A DNA stretch of 64,000 nucleotides from Escarpia spicata (taxonomy: Eukaryota > Annelida > Polychaeta > Sabellida > Siboglinidae): the NCBI GenBank assembly GCA_963995525.1, contig OZ023205.1, positions 43,347,618 through 43,411,617 on the forward strand, in the 5' to 3' direction. Of this stretch, positions 20,113 through 30,925 are shown one piece after another. Both the position numbers and the translations under genes were made by a program. The notes under the pieces are model-generated. The model did not search any database and was not told the DNA's origin. It saw nothing but the letters and a program-made list of their open reading frames with translations. The first letter of the stretch is position 1; every line of letters starts with the position of its first letter.

Positions 20113-22959
20113 CTATGTGTATCCCGCCCGTCTGAGGTATGTGTCGATTTTATTTTTAAACATATTCACGCTACTAGCACCCACACAATCAGCAGGTAAT
20201 CTGTTCCATTCATTTACAGTCCTTTGTGAAAATGAAAACTTTCTTATATCCAATCTACTCTGCTCCTTTGCTAATGCAAGATCATGTCCTCTAGTCCTTC
20301 TATCTTTCTTAACTGAGAAAAACATATTTCTATCAATATTTTCATAACCCTTCAATATTTTAAACACTTCTATCTGATCTCCTCTCAATCTCCTGGTCTC
20401 TAGTGTTGTTAAACCGCATTTTTTTAGGCGTATTTCATAACTAAGATCCCTCAGATTTTGTATCATTTTAGTTGCTCTCCTCTGCACTCTTTCTAGCATA
20501 TCTATGTCCTTCCTGCGATATGGCCTCCACGCTTGAATACAATATTCTAAATGAGGCCTAACTATTGTTTTGTACAGCGGTATTATTAGCTCTTTTTCCT
20601 TATACGTTATGTTTCGCCTAATTAATCCAAGGATTTGATTTCCCTTTGAAGCTGCAATTCCGCACTGCTCTGAAATCTTCATATCAGCACTAACGGTTAA
20701 CCCTAAGTCCTTTTCTTTTACAGTAGTACTTAGTACAGTACCCCCCATTGTATATTCTACCTCTTCGTTCCCATGTCCTATGTGGAGGCATTTACATTTC
20801 CCAAAATTGAACATCATTTGCCATTTTTCAGACCATTTCATCAACCTGTCAAGATCATCTTGTAAATGCTGTCTATCTCCATCACTTTTAATCCTTCTAA
20901 ACACTTTTGTATCATCCGCAAATTTCAACACCTTGCTTGTTATTTCATCATCCAAATCGTTGATGTATATTAAGAATAATATAGGACCTAATACTGATCC
21001 CTGTGGTACCCCACTCAATACCGATTTCCAGTTTGAAGCCTCCCCATCAACTACTACACGTTGTCTTCTGTCAATCAGCCATTGTTCTATCCAGTTTATT
21101 ATACCATTTCCTATGCCATGGGCCTTTAGTTTAAGCAGTAATCTTTGATGTGGTACTTTGTCAAAAGCTTTTTGAAAATCTAAGTAGACGATATCTACTG
21201 GTGTTCCCTCATCTACCCACTTAGTGATGTCTTCCAAAAAACATAACGTATTTGTTAAGCATGACCTCGCTTTAAAAAAACCATGTTGAGATGGGTTTAT
21301 CAAGTTTTGTTTAACAAGAAAATCCACCATGTGATCTTTAATTAGTCTTTCTAATAATTTACAAATCACTGATGTTAAACTCACTGGTCTATAGTTCTCC
21401 GACTTGTTTCTCGAACCTTTTTTGAATAACGGTATAATGTTTGCTTCTTTCCATTCTAAAGGAACCACTCCCTCTTCTAATGACAAGTTGAAAACTGTTG
21501 CAAGTGGTATGCTAATTTGTTCTACAATTTCCAATAGTAGTTTGGGTGGAATCCCGTCCACTCCAGGTGATTTATTTTCCTTCATAGCCCTTATTTTCTT
21601 AGCTACCATTTCCGGGGGTACAATTAATTGTCCTAAATAGTCTGAATCTGCCCCCTTGAACTTAGCCTCTGGTATTGGCAGTGAACTAATATCTTCCCTG
21701 GTAAACACTGAACTAAAGTACTCATTCAGGTCTTCTGCCATTATGAATCCCTCTGATATCATATTTCCAGCACTATCTTCTAGAGGACCGACCTTATCTT
21801 GAACTTTCTGTTTGCTTCGAACATACGCATAAAAACTCTTGCTGTCATGTTTTATATTACTAGCTAATTGTTGTTCATAGCTTCTCTTTGAATTTCTAAT
21901 TTCAGCTGTAGCTTGGTTAAGTGCTTCTTTATAATTGTTGTAGTCTTCATCATTTCCAGTACATCTATATGACTTCCACATCATTTGTTTATACTTAATT
22001 TTTCTAATGGCTTCTTTCGATAAGTGTTTCTTTTTGGACCGTTTTCCTTGGTTTTTGAAGGGTACAAATTTATCGATTATGCACTTAATTTCACTCTTTA
22101 ATATATTCCAGCATTCTGTTGCCGTCTTATTTTTCAGTGTCTTATTCCAGTCTATCTTTGCTAAATATTTCCTCATGTCCTTATACCTTCCTTTGTGGAA
22201 ATTTCTCCTATACTGCTTTTTGCTATTCCTTTCTGATTTTACTTTGATGGTAAAATGTATCTGGTTGTGATCGCTACTCCCCAGTGGCTCACATATCTTG
22301 ACATTGTCAACTAATTCATTCTGTGAGGACAAAACTATGTCTAACACATTCTCACCCCTGGTTGGTTCTAGCACATGTTGAGAAAGGAATGTATCTTGAA
22401 CTAAAACTAAAAACTTGTGGTCCTCTCTCCCCATACTCTGTAGAGATTTCCATTGTATATGCCCATGGTTAAAATCCCCCATAATAATACAGTCCCGTTT
22501 GCTTACTTCCCTTATAGCGTTTTGTATTTTTTCATTCTCTTCTATGCTTATGTTTGGACTTCGATAAACCAACCCAACCATCAACGTTGAGTTTCCTGTA
22601 ACTATGTTACACCAAACAGCTTCTTCGCAATCTGCTTCTCTTTCTAATTTTATTTCATAAGCCTGAATAGATTCTTTAATATATAAAATAACTCCACCTC
22701 CCTTTCTTCCTATTCTATCTTTTCTAAACATTACATATCCTGTCAGTCCCAATTCAGCATCTGATATATCGGTGGTGGTCCAGGATTCGGTTATACCTAT
22801 TATATGAGGGTCAATATCCTCTACCATAATGTTTAGTTCATTTCTTTTGTTTACTATACTCCTTGCATTTAAACAAACACATTTATATCCAGCTTCAGAA
22901 GAGTTTTCTGTCTGATAGTGCATCTGCACCAAACCTCCTGAAATGGGACGAAGTGTCAC
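20113..22959 (-). CDS. LINE endonuclease-reverse transcriptase (ORF2)
   Basis: A 948-codon uninterrupted frame encoding the protein that nicks target DNA and copies the element RNA at the nick. Residues 25-235 form an apurinic-like endonuclease: NARS at 31-34, ITESW 56-60, GGGVILYI 87-94, YRSPN 132-136, GDFN 161-164 and SSDH 228-231, so the catalytic Glu, Asp, Asn and His positions are present. The reverse transcriptase spans about 460-720: NYRPVSLTS 522-530, the LDFQKAFDKVPH box 593-604, SGVPQGSVLGP 649-659 and FADD 680-683 with the paired catalytic aspartates. The C-terminal part (750-948) holds EKDLGL, LYKTIVRPHLEYC, QRRATKM and RRLRGD. No RNase H domain is seen. The first 20 or so residues, including both upstream Met codons, read antisense through the host LINE, so the native start is lost. 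Confidence 0.92.
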   Translation of the reverse strand: MTLRPISGGLVQMHYQTENSSEAGYKCVCLNARSIVNKRNELNIMVEDIDPHIIGITESWTTTDISDAELGLTGYVMFRKDRIGRKGGGVILYIKESIQAYEIKLEREADCEEAVWCNIVTGNSTLMVGLVYRSPNISIEENEKIQNAIREVSKRDCIIMGDFNHGHIQWKSLQSMGREDHKFLVLVQDTFLSQHVLEPTRGENVLDIVLSSQNELVDNVKICEPLGSSDHNQIHFTIKVKSERNSKKQYRRNFHKGRYKDMRKYLAKIDWNKTLKNKTATECWNILKSEIKCIIDKFVPFKNQGKRSKKKHLSKEAIRKIKYKQMMWKSYRCTGNDEDYNNYKEALNQATAEIRNSKRSYEQQLASNIKHDSKSFYAYVRSKQKVQDKVGPLEDSAGNMISEGFIMAEDLNEYFSSVFTREDISSLPIPEAKFKGADSDYLGQLIVPPEMVAKKIRAMKENKSPGVDGIPPKLLLEIVEQISIPLATVFNLSLEEGVVPLEWKEANIIPLFKKGSRNKSENYRPVSLTSVICKLLERLIKDHMVDFLVKQNLINPSQHGFFKARSCLTNTLCFLEDITKWVDEGTPVDIVYLDFQKAFDKVPHQRLLLKLKAHGIGNGIINWIEQWLIDRRQRVVVDGEASNWKSVLSGVPQGSVLGPILFLIYINDLDDEITSKVLKFADDTKVFRRIKSDGDRQHLQDDLDRLMKWSEKWQMMFNFGKCKCLHIGHGNEEVEYTMGGTVLSTTVKEKDLGLTVSADMKISEQCGIAASKGNQILGLIRRNITYKEKELIIPLYKTIVRPHLEYCIQAWRPYRRKDIDMLERVQRRATKMIQNLRDLSYEIRLKKCGLTTLETRRLRGDQIEVFKILKGYENIDRNMFFSVKKDRRTRGHDLALAKEQSRLDIRKFSFSQRTVNEWNRLPADCVGASSVNMFKNKIDTYLRRAGYT

Positions 22960-23132
22960 AAAGATCAGGTAATGGAGGACACTCTCTCAAATTACTTACA
23001 CAAAGAGCTAAGTTAAACCTAAGAAAAAATGCATTCCCACTTAGAGTGGCAGAACCACGGAATAGTCTACCAGAAACAGCAATACAAGCTAGAACATTAA
23101 ACTCTTTCAAAAATCATCTAGACAAATTCTGA
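22903..23132 (+). pseudogene. older LINE ORF2 C-terminal fragment, right half
   Basis: Continues the protein interrupted at about 20010. It reads KSFLSDSASAPNLLKWDEV, RSGNGGHSLKLL, AKLNLRKNAFPLRVAEPRNS, LPETAIQARTLNSFKNHLDKF and stops. This is the standard end of CR1/L2-like ORF2 proteins, including the R-V-x-x-x-N-S-L-P and SFKN-LDK signatures; the usual Trp before Asn-Ser is Arg. About 130 bp of 3' UTR may follow to about 23270, where the degenerate minisatellite resumes. Confidence 0.75.
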
Positions 23133-23279
23133 TCTATCGAGGTGATTCTTTATGACTATGAAGCACCATTAACAATAAACACTGGAACCGGAAGTTACGA
23201 GTCAGTAACTGAATCTGTAGATCTGATCAACGAGGAACCGAGAGTATCCTGCGATCAGAACCATCTTTAGGCAATACTT

Positions 23280-23560
23280 AGACACCGAGCAGATGCAGGC
23301 AAGTACTTTAATAAATATAAGTAGGCCAGTTCTTAAACAAGTTTAAGTATGCCTGTACTTACACAAGTAGCAAAACAAGGTAGATCAGTATTTAGACAAG
23401 TATACCGGTAATCTAGTACATACAAAACAGAAATAGGCCAGAACTTCAATAAGCAGAAATAGGCCAGTAGCTAAACCAGTTTGTAGGTAAGTATTTAGAC
23501 AATAAGTAGAAACAGACCAGTAGTTAAACATATATTTATAAGTAGGCCAGTACAGTACAA
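23280..23560. repeat. degenerate minisatellite, right half
   Basis: Words such as AAGTAGGCCAGTTCTTAAAC and TAGGCCAGTAGCTAAAC recur at about 30-40 bp. They match the array at 19490-19600 on the other side of the nested LINEs. Confidence 0.6.
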
Positions 23561-23724
23561 AAACGAATTTTTTCAGATTTTGCCTTGGTGCAACTGTTTT
23601 TTTCACGGAGTGATATAAATTCCAACTCTGTCCACGTTAAATAATGGAATACCACGTAATTTATTAATTAGGTGAAAATAGTAGTAAAATATTTTGTTTT
23701 AACAAATTACTACACAATTCTGAT

Positions 23725-23885
23725 TATTATAATAATAAAGTAACTTCTATTGCACCTAAATCCTTGGAAACCAAACTCAGAGGTGCATCAAGACAAAACG
23801 GTTCATTCATCTCAAAGCAGTATTCAAGTTGTCAACATTTGGATGGATACGCCAGGGAGCCATGGCGGATAAGCACACCTGGTAC
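23725..23885 (-). mobile_element. L2-like LINE 3' UTR, copy 2
   Basis: Shares CTAAATCCTTGGAAACCAA, GAGGTGCATCAAGACAAAA and the GTTGTCAACAT word with the 3' UTR of the element at 4583-5022, and ends at the same place beside a TAATAATAAAG tail. No coding part is retained. Confidence 0.7.
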
Positions 23886-24090
23886 TAATTGTAGACAGGG
23901 AGACAGCCATGGCATAGGTATGTGACCCTGTCTAGTTTCCTTCCCACTATGGAGAAAATGTCCTATTCTGGCCAAGCCCATTTTTTATCCCTGAGCAAAT
24001 AATGGGTAAACACCATGAAAAACAACCCAGCTGGGATAGACGTGTGCACTCGACTCAGTTACACAGCTTACCTTTAGACTCTACAAAATT
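23886..24090. other. unique spacer
   Basis: Short non-repetitive stretch between the LINE tail and the SINE. The 127-codon frame at 24002-24385 runs through the SINE and is not considered a gene. Confidence 0.35.
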
Positions 24091-24386
24091 AAGTTCTTAT
24101 ATAGTGCAGTATCCAGTCCTTAGAAATGCTCAGGATGCTTTACACTTTACTCCCTGGCAGACCTGTTCAATCAAACACCATCTCGACTTCTCTGGCAAGC
24201 ATTCTGTAATTAATGTGCAAATACTATTCATATTCAAATATCCACCACTGTCTATAACAAGGTACTCATTCATGCAGCTGGGTGAACTGGAGCAATGTAG
24301 AGCCAAACTCGCCCAAAGTTTGAACAACACACAACAAAACACAATTCAAACCCGGTTTCTCTCGATTGAGAGTCCGATGCTCTAGC
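24091..24386 (-). mobile_element. tRNA-headed SINE, copy 1
   Basis: Read on the minus strand, a tRNA-like head (GCTAGAGCATCGGACTCTCA, then a degraded B box GGGTTTGAATT) leads into a body of about 250 bp that ends at TATAAGAACTTA. The plus strand words AAGTTCTTATATAGTGCAGT, ACACCATCTCGACTTCTCTG and CAGCTGGGTGAACTGGAGCA are shared in order with the copies at 52661-52985 and 26509-26778. Such elements are transcribed by RNA polymerase III from internal A and B boxes and are mobilised by a partner LINE. Confidence 0.65.
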
Positions 24387-24391
24387 AAGCA

Positions 24392-25350
24392 TTTGGCAAG
24401 ATGCACCAAAGATGCACCAAATGATGGCTAAGTACATTTATAAAATGTCCATCTCTAACACACAAACGTAAAATTACATTTTCAAATTCAAGTTGACAGA
24501 TGACCCAGAGAATATGTTCCACTTTAAAGTAAAAAAACTCCAGTCAGTTCTTCTACGCGGAATTGGCAGGCACAGTAATTTGTAAAAAGGAAGTTTGCTG
24601 TGTTGAACTTGGGAAATTGGGACATCGTTGCACTTCAATGGTGATTTCAGACCAGGTTTCTCTCGATTGAGAGTCCGATGCTCTAGCCACTGCTCCACCA
24701 CGCACCATGAAAAAACATCTCTAGAATTAATTTGAAGGCCCTTTAACTTTGCACTACTTTTTTGGCAAGATGTACCAAATGATGGCTAAGTACATTTATA
24801 AAATGTCCATCTCTAACACACAAACATAATACGACATCTTCAAATTCAAGTTAACAGATGACCCAGAGAATATGTTCCACTTTAAAGGATGCCAGTCTGT
24901 TCTTCTACTCGAAATTGGCAGGCGCAGTAATTTGTAAAAAGGAAGTTTGCTGTGTTGAACTTGGGAAATTGGGACATCGTTGCACTTCAATGGGGATTTC
25001 AGACCAGGTTTCTCTCGATTGAGAGTCCGATGCTCTAGCCACTGCTCCACCACGCACCATGAAAAAACCTCTAGAATTAATTTGAAGGCCCTTTAACTTT
25101 GCACTACTTTTTTGGCAAGATGTACCAAATGATGGCTAAGTACATTTATAAAATGTCCATCTCTAACACACAAACATAATACGACATCTTCAAATTCAAG
25201 TTAACAGATGACCCAGAGAATATGTTCCACTTTAAAGGATGCCAGTCTGTTCTTCTACTCGAAATTGGCAGGCGCAGTAATTTGTAAAAAGGAAGTTTGC
25301 TGTGTTGAACTTGGGAAATTGGGACATCGTTGCACTTCAATGGGGATTTC
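24392..25350. repeat. about 350-bp tandem repeat, 2.7 units
   Basis: Units start at TTTGGCAAGATG (24392, 24761, 25111), giving spacings of 369 and 350 bp. The second and third units are almost identical; the first has an 11-bp internal duplication and more changes. The first two units end with a SINE-derived tRNA-like head (minus strand GCAGTGGCTAGAGCATCGGA, around 24648-24708 and 24998-25058). The last unit instead runs into unrelated DNA right after GGGGATTTCAG. The array abuts SINE copy 1. Confidence 0.85.
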
Positions 25351-25374
25351 AGTTAACTCAGCCATACTGCCAAT

Positions 25375-25500
25375 AAAGCCTGTTTTGAAACTGGATGTTT
25401 TGCTTACTATTTGAAAATGCTCCAAGGTCGTACCTTCATATTGCGACCGTTGTTATGGGCTTATTAAACACAATTTGGCGGGCAGTATACCTTCAACATA
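25375..25500 (+). repeat. dispersed repeat D, copy 2
   Basis: Carries CTGGATGTTTTGCTTACTATTT, trimmed here to its core TGTTTTGCTTACTATTTG, then ATTGCGACCGTTGTTATGGG and CAATTTGGCGGGCAGTATAC in the family order. Confidence 0.55.
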
Positions 25501-26179
25501 GTTCGTATAGTCTTAAGAATATTAGATTAATTAATTAAAAAAACTAGGAACAGACTGCCTCGTTTCAAGAAACAACTCTAACTGTGCTGGCCTTATTTCT
25601 CTACAAACTGTTCACCAAACGGCGTCAGTATCACTATCAGTGTCTGTCTGGCGTCACTTTTTTACTCGCAGGTGTCATAATAAAAAGTAAGTACCGGTAA
25701 TCTGTCACTAATTTGTAACGAGTGCTACTTTTTCAGACATCCATGTCAAGAGAGAAACTAATTCAGTGCAATAAAAAGCTTCTTTGCAATAGCTATCATC
25801 TGCCTACTCCATTTTAACAATGTTAAAAATACACTGCAAAAATTATTTGAAGCATCTTCCATCTCTTAGTGTTCGTGTTTTATATGTAATAATCTTGTTA
25901 GCACATTTATACTTTTAAGTTTTAACGTAATTACAGAGGTTTACACCCAAAATTTAAGTATTCTAATCTACAAAATAAATTTGCAAACCATAATTTCCAA
26001 AGCAAGCTTGCGTGTTTTGGAGCCATAAATCTTGCGAATCTTTCACCTGCATGCAGAACATGACACACCTTGTATTAAAAGACATAATCCACACCAATGT
26101 ATTTTTGTTCTGCAAGATGGTGTAAATAATCAAAATCACGCTACGCCTGTCGAGCAGCCAATTATAAAGACCTCCCACG
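25501..26179. other. AT-rich unique DNA
   Basis: No repeat structure is obvious. The 89-codon minus frame at 25963-26232 has no recognised domain. Confidence 0.35.
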
Positions 26180-26193
26180 GTGCCCCCTGGTGG
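26180..26193 (-). promoter_or_regulatory. CTCF-like core motif
   Basis: The minus strand reads CCACCAGGGGGCAC, the optimal form of the CTCF core. CTCF is an insulator and loop-anchor protein found across bilaterian animals. Occupancy is inferred from the motif alone. Confidence 0.5.
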
Positions 26194-26508
26194 CTGCAGG
26201 CGCCATCTAATTGCAGTCGGCTCAATCGACATGTGAAGCTATTGACTGGGTGTGATACAATTTCTGCATGATGCAACGCTCGTTTTCTGTGAGACCCCCC
26301 CACAGGAAAATTGCACGATTTTCAGTGGGTCAACGAGACAGAAATGTCAGTCATCAACACACCTTCCTAATGCTTTCTGTTTTTCCTTCGATACTTGTAG
26401 AGACCACTTTTTGAAAATCGTTCTCAATGTATTGTAATATTAAAGAGGTAGACACAATGATAGTAAAAAGGTAAATGTCAGGTGGTTCTTACACGGCAGG
26501 ACATCTCG

Positions 26509-26778
26509 TTCTTACACCTCTTCAAAATGCTTCACACTTCATCATCTGACGGACGTATTCATTCGATCACCATCTCGACTTCTTATGGAAGTATTCTGCC
26601 ATGCTACAATTACTGCCAAAAAAACACTTATTCATTTTTGCCAACATCTCTGTACAACCAAGTCCTCATACAGCTGGGTGAACTGAAGCAACATGGAGTG
26701 AACTAAATTGTCCAAGCGTCAAAATGGTAACACGAGGATTTGAAAACCTACTTTAATATGCAAGTCTGATGTTCCAAC
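26509..26778 (-). mobile_element. SINE, decayed copy
   Basis: Keeps the order GTTCTTACAC, TCGATCACCATCTCGACTTC, CAGCTGGGTGAACTGAAGCA and AGGATTTGAAAACC seen in the other two copies, but with many indels and a broken B box. Old and certainly inactive. Confidence 0.5.
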
Positions 26779-27970
26779 CACAATGCCACAGCACCCCTTG
26801 AAGGTGCAGACTTGTGGATGGGTTCTTTGTTCAAGAGTTCGCTTCTCCAAAAGCCCAGACTCTGCCCAGTCAGCCAGGGAGAGACAGGAACAAAGCAGGG
26901 ATGTCCTTTATCCCCTCAGGCTGGGAGATTACATAATTTTCCTTACCTGTAGTTTAATGAAGACGACCAAAGTCCAAGGTGTGGGATGGCTCAGCCAAAG
27001 ATCAAGTTACACTGACTTAAATACTACTAGACAACATCTCTGTAAATAGTTGTTGTCACTTAACATAATCTATCACAGGAACAGCCGACCAATGTTCAGA
27101 TGACACATATTGTTTCACAAAAAGTGGCCTAACAAGACCAAAGCTGCTTATTTAAACATATTTTTTTTTAAACCACCACACTGAATAAAATTTTAACTGC
27201 GCTAAGAGGCTTAGAACGGATAACCATGTATGGTAATGTGTCTTCTACATGTTTTACATACGCAAACATGCGCATCCTCCAGATGGTGCTAGACATGCAA
27301 ACGCAGAAGGCATTTTCCCAGAGTATTTCTAAATGACACTGGTTATGATGAAAATTATAAAACCAGATCCATCCCAGAAAATGCGTGTAATATTATGAAC
27401 AATCGATTTATGTCCATCTAACATATGGTATGAACCCTTAAATAATGGCAAATTAAAAAAGCTATTATTTCTCCTCCAAAGGATCATAGAGTAATCCTGG
27501 AAAGTTTGGTGCGTGAGATGAGAACTGTCTGGGAGGAAAACATTTAACATATTCCCATGCACACATACGCTAGCTCGGTTTTACTTGGATTCTCCCACGG
27601 GTTCAACAAGTAGAACAGTTTTAATACTCTCATCTAGTCCTGCAAGATTTACTAGAATGCATTTAGTTGGCCCACAATGATGCCAATTAGCTCCAATTAG
27701 CAATGTTTCTGATTACCAGTATTTGTTACAGGCATCATAATAACCTATTCGTCCAGATAATCTAGGTCTTGGTCCATAACAATTTGGTAAATTAGAATAG
27801 AACCTCTGCATGAGACTGACCACTATTTTATTTTGGTCCTACAGACGACGACTCAATGACGCACTAAGTTGGCCCACAAAAATGTGTCTGCTGTCAAACT
27901 GCTGTCCTTACTTCAGTGTTTTTTATGTATTATTACCATCTTAGTATTATTAGTATTCAACGATTTTATA
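26779..27970. other. unique non-coding DNA
   Basis: Frames of up to 88 codons without known motifs. A CTCF-like word at 27284-27297 has two mismatches and was not called. Confidence 0.4.
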
Positions 27971-28090
27971 ACAAAACACCCCTTTCCACTAGACAGTTAA
28001 AACCCTCCAATAATCATTAATGGACAATTACACAGTCACTCTTCTTTGAGGTACAATTCTCCAGAGGGGTGTTTCTCGCTGTGCATGGAT
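27971..28090 (+). repeat. dispersed repeat F, copy 1
   Basis: ACAAAACACCCCTTTCCACT, GACAGTTAAAACCCTCC and later ACTCTTCTTTG and TTCTCCAGAGGGGTGTTTCT are matched in order at 30926-31050. Class unknown. Confidence 0.5.
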
Positions 28091-29497
28091 CACTGATCAT
28101 ACTTTCTATTTCTATTTTTCAATACAGAATGTTGTTAATCAATGAGCACACTTTTATATTTCTATGTTCTATGTTATTTTTGCTTGATTATGGGAAAAAT
28201 AGTTTTCTTATTCTGAAATGAATTACATGTTTTTGTATTCTTATTGTGTACCCAAACTGGTCATGCCTCGTGGTGGGTTTAAAAACCCCAAACATGGGAT
28301 CACTGGACCTAGATCAAACAACACGGTGAATGGGAGCATGAACTATTTAATTTGGGATGCACTGATATGTAAATTCCATTCACAATTAAATATTAGTTTC
28401 CATTGAGCTCATTCTAGTTTCTACAAATTACTGGCTAATGAAAACACTACAGTAATATGGTATTTGTAAACACGTTCACCTCTACACACGTGAGAGTAAT
28501 CTACATTTTTAATCGGGTGCAACACTGAAAGGACGTCTACTTTCTGGAAGCATTATCAGATGACTGTAAAGTACGTACTGCAACCACAACTGATAGTTAA
28601 TATATGGCTGGAGGCAAAGGAAACTCTATAAAGGACGTAGCCATTATAACTCAATGTAACATTTCACAGATACAATCTCTTCAAACCACAAAAGAATGCT
28701 TTCGTTAACCGATTTTATACCTACTGATTGCAACACTGATTCAGTATGATGCCTTGTAGAGTATCTTAGATCAATTCTTTGCACAGCAAACAAAACATCT
28801 CTGTAATTTCACATGGTACCTGCAAAGTGATACTGCAAAGTGATATATCTGCATCCTTACCCTAACCCTAACTAGGCTGAAATAGACTATACTTTTTTCA
28901 AATCATAGCCACTCTTTTCAATCTCATTTTGTCATTTATATTATCATTACTATAGTCATTGTTTAAAGAATTATCATGCAACTTCTTGTTCTTCAATTTC
29001 CTTTACTCCGTGTGCTAGGATAACAACTTTTACTATCAAAACACTGCACATGTGTCCTTATGAGTATGTAAGTTATGAACACAGTTTACTATTAACATTA
29101 ATGTACATCTGACTGTCTATTTGATGAATGCCTCTAGGCATATCACCAGTAACAAGTACAAGGGTTAGTAGTATTGTACACATGTCATGCTGACCTTGAA
29201 ACCCAATTTTTGTTGTTGTATTTTTTGTGTTTCTCATTCTGACGACAACCGCATACACTGTTTGCACATATTTTGACTGACTTAGACAATTATGATAATG
29301 ACATGTGTAATCTGATCCACGCATGTTCCTGTACAGCTTCAGTATAAATAATAAAGACATATATAAAGTTCTCGTGTTTTAATGAGGTTTAAATATGAAT
29401 GAATGCCACTGAAAGGGCAACCATATCAAGTGTATATGGTAGATCATTGCAAACCTTTGTACACACATAACTCAAATGTTAACACTGTTTCCACACC
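28091..29497. other. AT-rich unique DNA
   Basis: Contains a tiny interstitial telomere-like stretch, TACCCTAACCCTAACT, at 28858-28873. A 95-codon minus frame (29073-29360) is unrecognised. Confidence 0.4.
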
Positions 29498-29686
29498 TTT
29501 GTTCATACAGGCTATGCAGTTACTTTTGTTCATACAGGCTATGCAGTTACCTTTGTTCATACAGGCTGTGCAGTTACCTTTGTTCATACAGGCTGTGCAG
29601 TTACCTTTGTTCATACAGGCTATGCAGTTACCTTTGTTCATACAGGCTTTGCAGTTACCTTTGTTCCTACAGGCTGTGCAGTTACC
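29498..29686. repeat. 27-bp minisatellite, 7 units
   Basis: Seven units of TTTGTTCATACAGGCTATGC followed by AGTTACC. The nine-codon unit is open in two plus frames and one minus frame. Confidence 0.92.
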
Positions 29687-30925
29687 TTTAAAACTCTCCC
29701 TTCAATTTAGTTAACTCACTCCGAATGAGGTTCGTTGATGTTTAACCACGTACTATGGAATACTTGTTAAGAATACCTGGTAACATGCAGTTGTTTAAAT
29801 GATAAAAGGGTAAAAATACTGCAAATCATTGGCATCACTGACTTTGATTATCAGATCAGGTCAAATGTGAAAGAGTGAATAACGTTATGTAATAGCATCT
29901 TGGAGCACTTTTCCCTGTTCTAACTTTATCTCAAACCTAGTGACTGTTTGTTCAATGATTTCAGTGAACTTAACTCGTTTGCACAAATGAGATAACACGT
30001 CATAGTCAACACTGTCAACCGATATTTAGTTCAATTTGTGGCAAAATGAGTATGGAACAAGATGTACCAAACAACCAAATTGACGATGGTCCTTTAACAT
30101 AAAATCATTTGTCATAGTCACATAAACATAAAACAAACTGTCCTGTGTGTATGTATTATAAACAGGTTAAACATTCCGTCGGTTTTACAAACATTTCCCC
30201 TAACAATGTATGTTATTGTGTAACTCTCACTACATCACAGTATTACTTGCCAGTCTAGTTGCAGGAAATGCCTCATGAGCAACGATCTGTTATCTAGACT
30301 ACTGGTGAACGGGCTCTTTAGACGGCCACTTCATCACATTCACTGAACGAATGCACACACTAAAAATAACAACTTGATTTGAATTTTCTTGATAAACATT
30401 GCAATGCACTATTTCGGGATATCTACTTCATTAGTAAGGCCAGCGTGGCTGATCGCTCAACGAAAACAGCTGTTTCAAAAACACTTACTGCGCAGTCAAG
30501 TATCTTGCCCACTTCAGTATTACTATTATGATAAATCATGCCTGTGACATAATTTAGTTTTACTCTTAATATTCATAAATATATACATTAAGCTTAAACT
30601 ATTTTGTATACTCAAACGAGCAGGACGCGCTACAACCACAGTGCCAATAGTTATCGTGAGATGAGTACTTTGCAAGGAATGTGGTCAATGACGCTGCTAA
30701 GATGACTGCAAAAAGCATGAATGAACACTACTCAACACGGAATGTCTGAAACACGATACCTGAAGAAAGTAAAGAATAATTACCTTTGATTGGGTAGAAG
30801 TAATTGTTTCTAACCCCATACATGGGGTGAATACAGTGTGCCATCCTCTCGTTCTCTCTCTAGTTCACTACACAATTCGCTCGGTCCTCCAAATTATCCT
30901 CCCAGTCCGCAGCCAAAGTTTTCCA
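29687..30925. other. unique non-coding DNA
   Basis: No frame over 60 codons and no tandem or dispersed repeat recognised. Confidence 0.4.

Larger units (their letters stand above)
20009..22900 (-). mobile_element. young CR1/Jockey-type LINE, 5'-truncated (copy 1)
   Basis: About 2.9 kb on the minus strand comprising nearly all of one ORF (endonuclease plus reverse transcriptase), a short 3' UTR, a terminal stem-loop at 20038-20065 and a tail of about three TTGTTAAATC-type repeats. The 5' end is missing: homology to the element begins near EAGYKCVCLNARSI, and no 5' UTR or ORF1 is present. It is inserted antisense into the older LINE, whose coding sequence flanks it on both sides. With no stop or frameshift in about 925 codons it is clearly a recent insertion. 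The supergroup call follows from domain order and the stem-loop-plus-tail 3' end; the exact clade cannot be settled by eye. Confidence 0.88.

Noticed and set aside
24640..24710. tRNA gene on the minus strand
   Set aside because: A tRNA-like head is visible, but the arms do not pair properly and it is attached to SINE or array sequence; it is a SINE promoter, not a tRNA gene.
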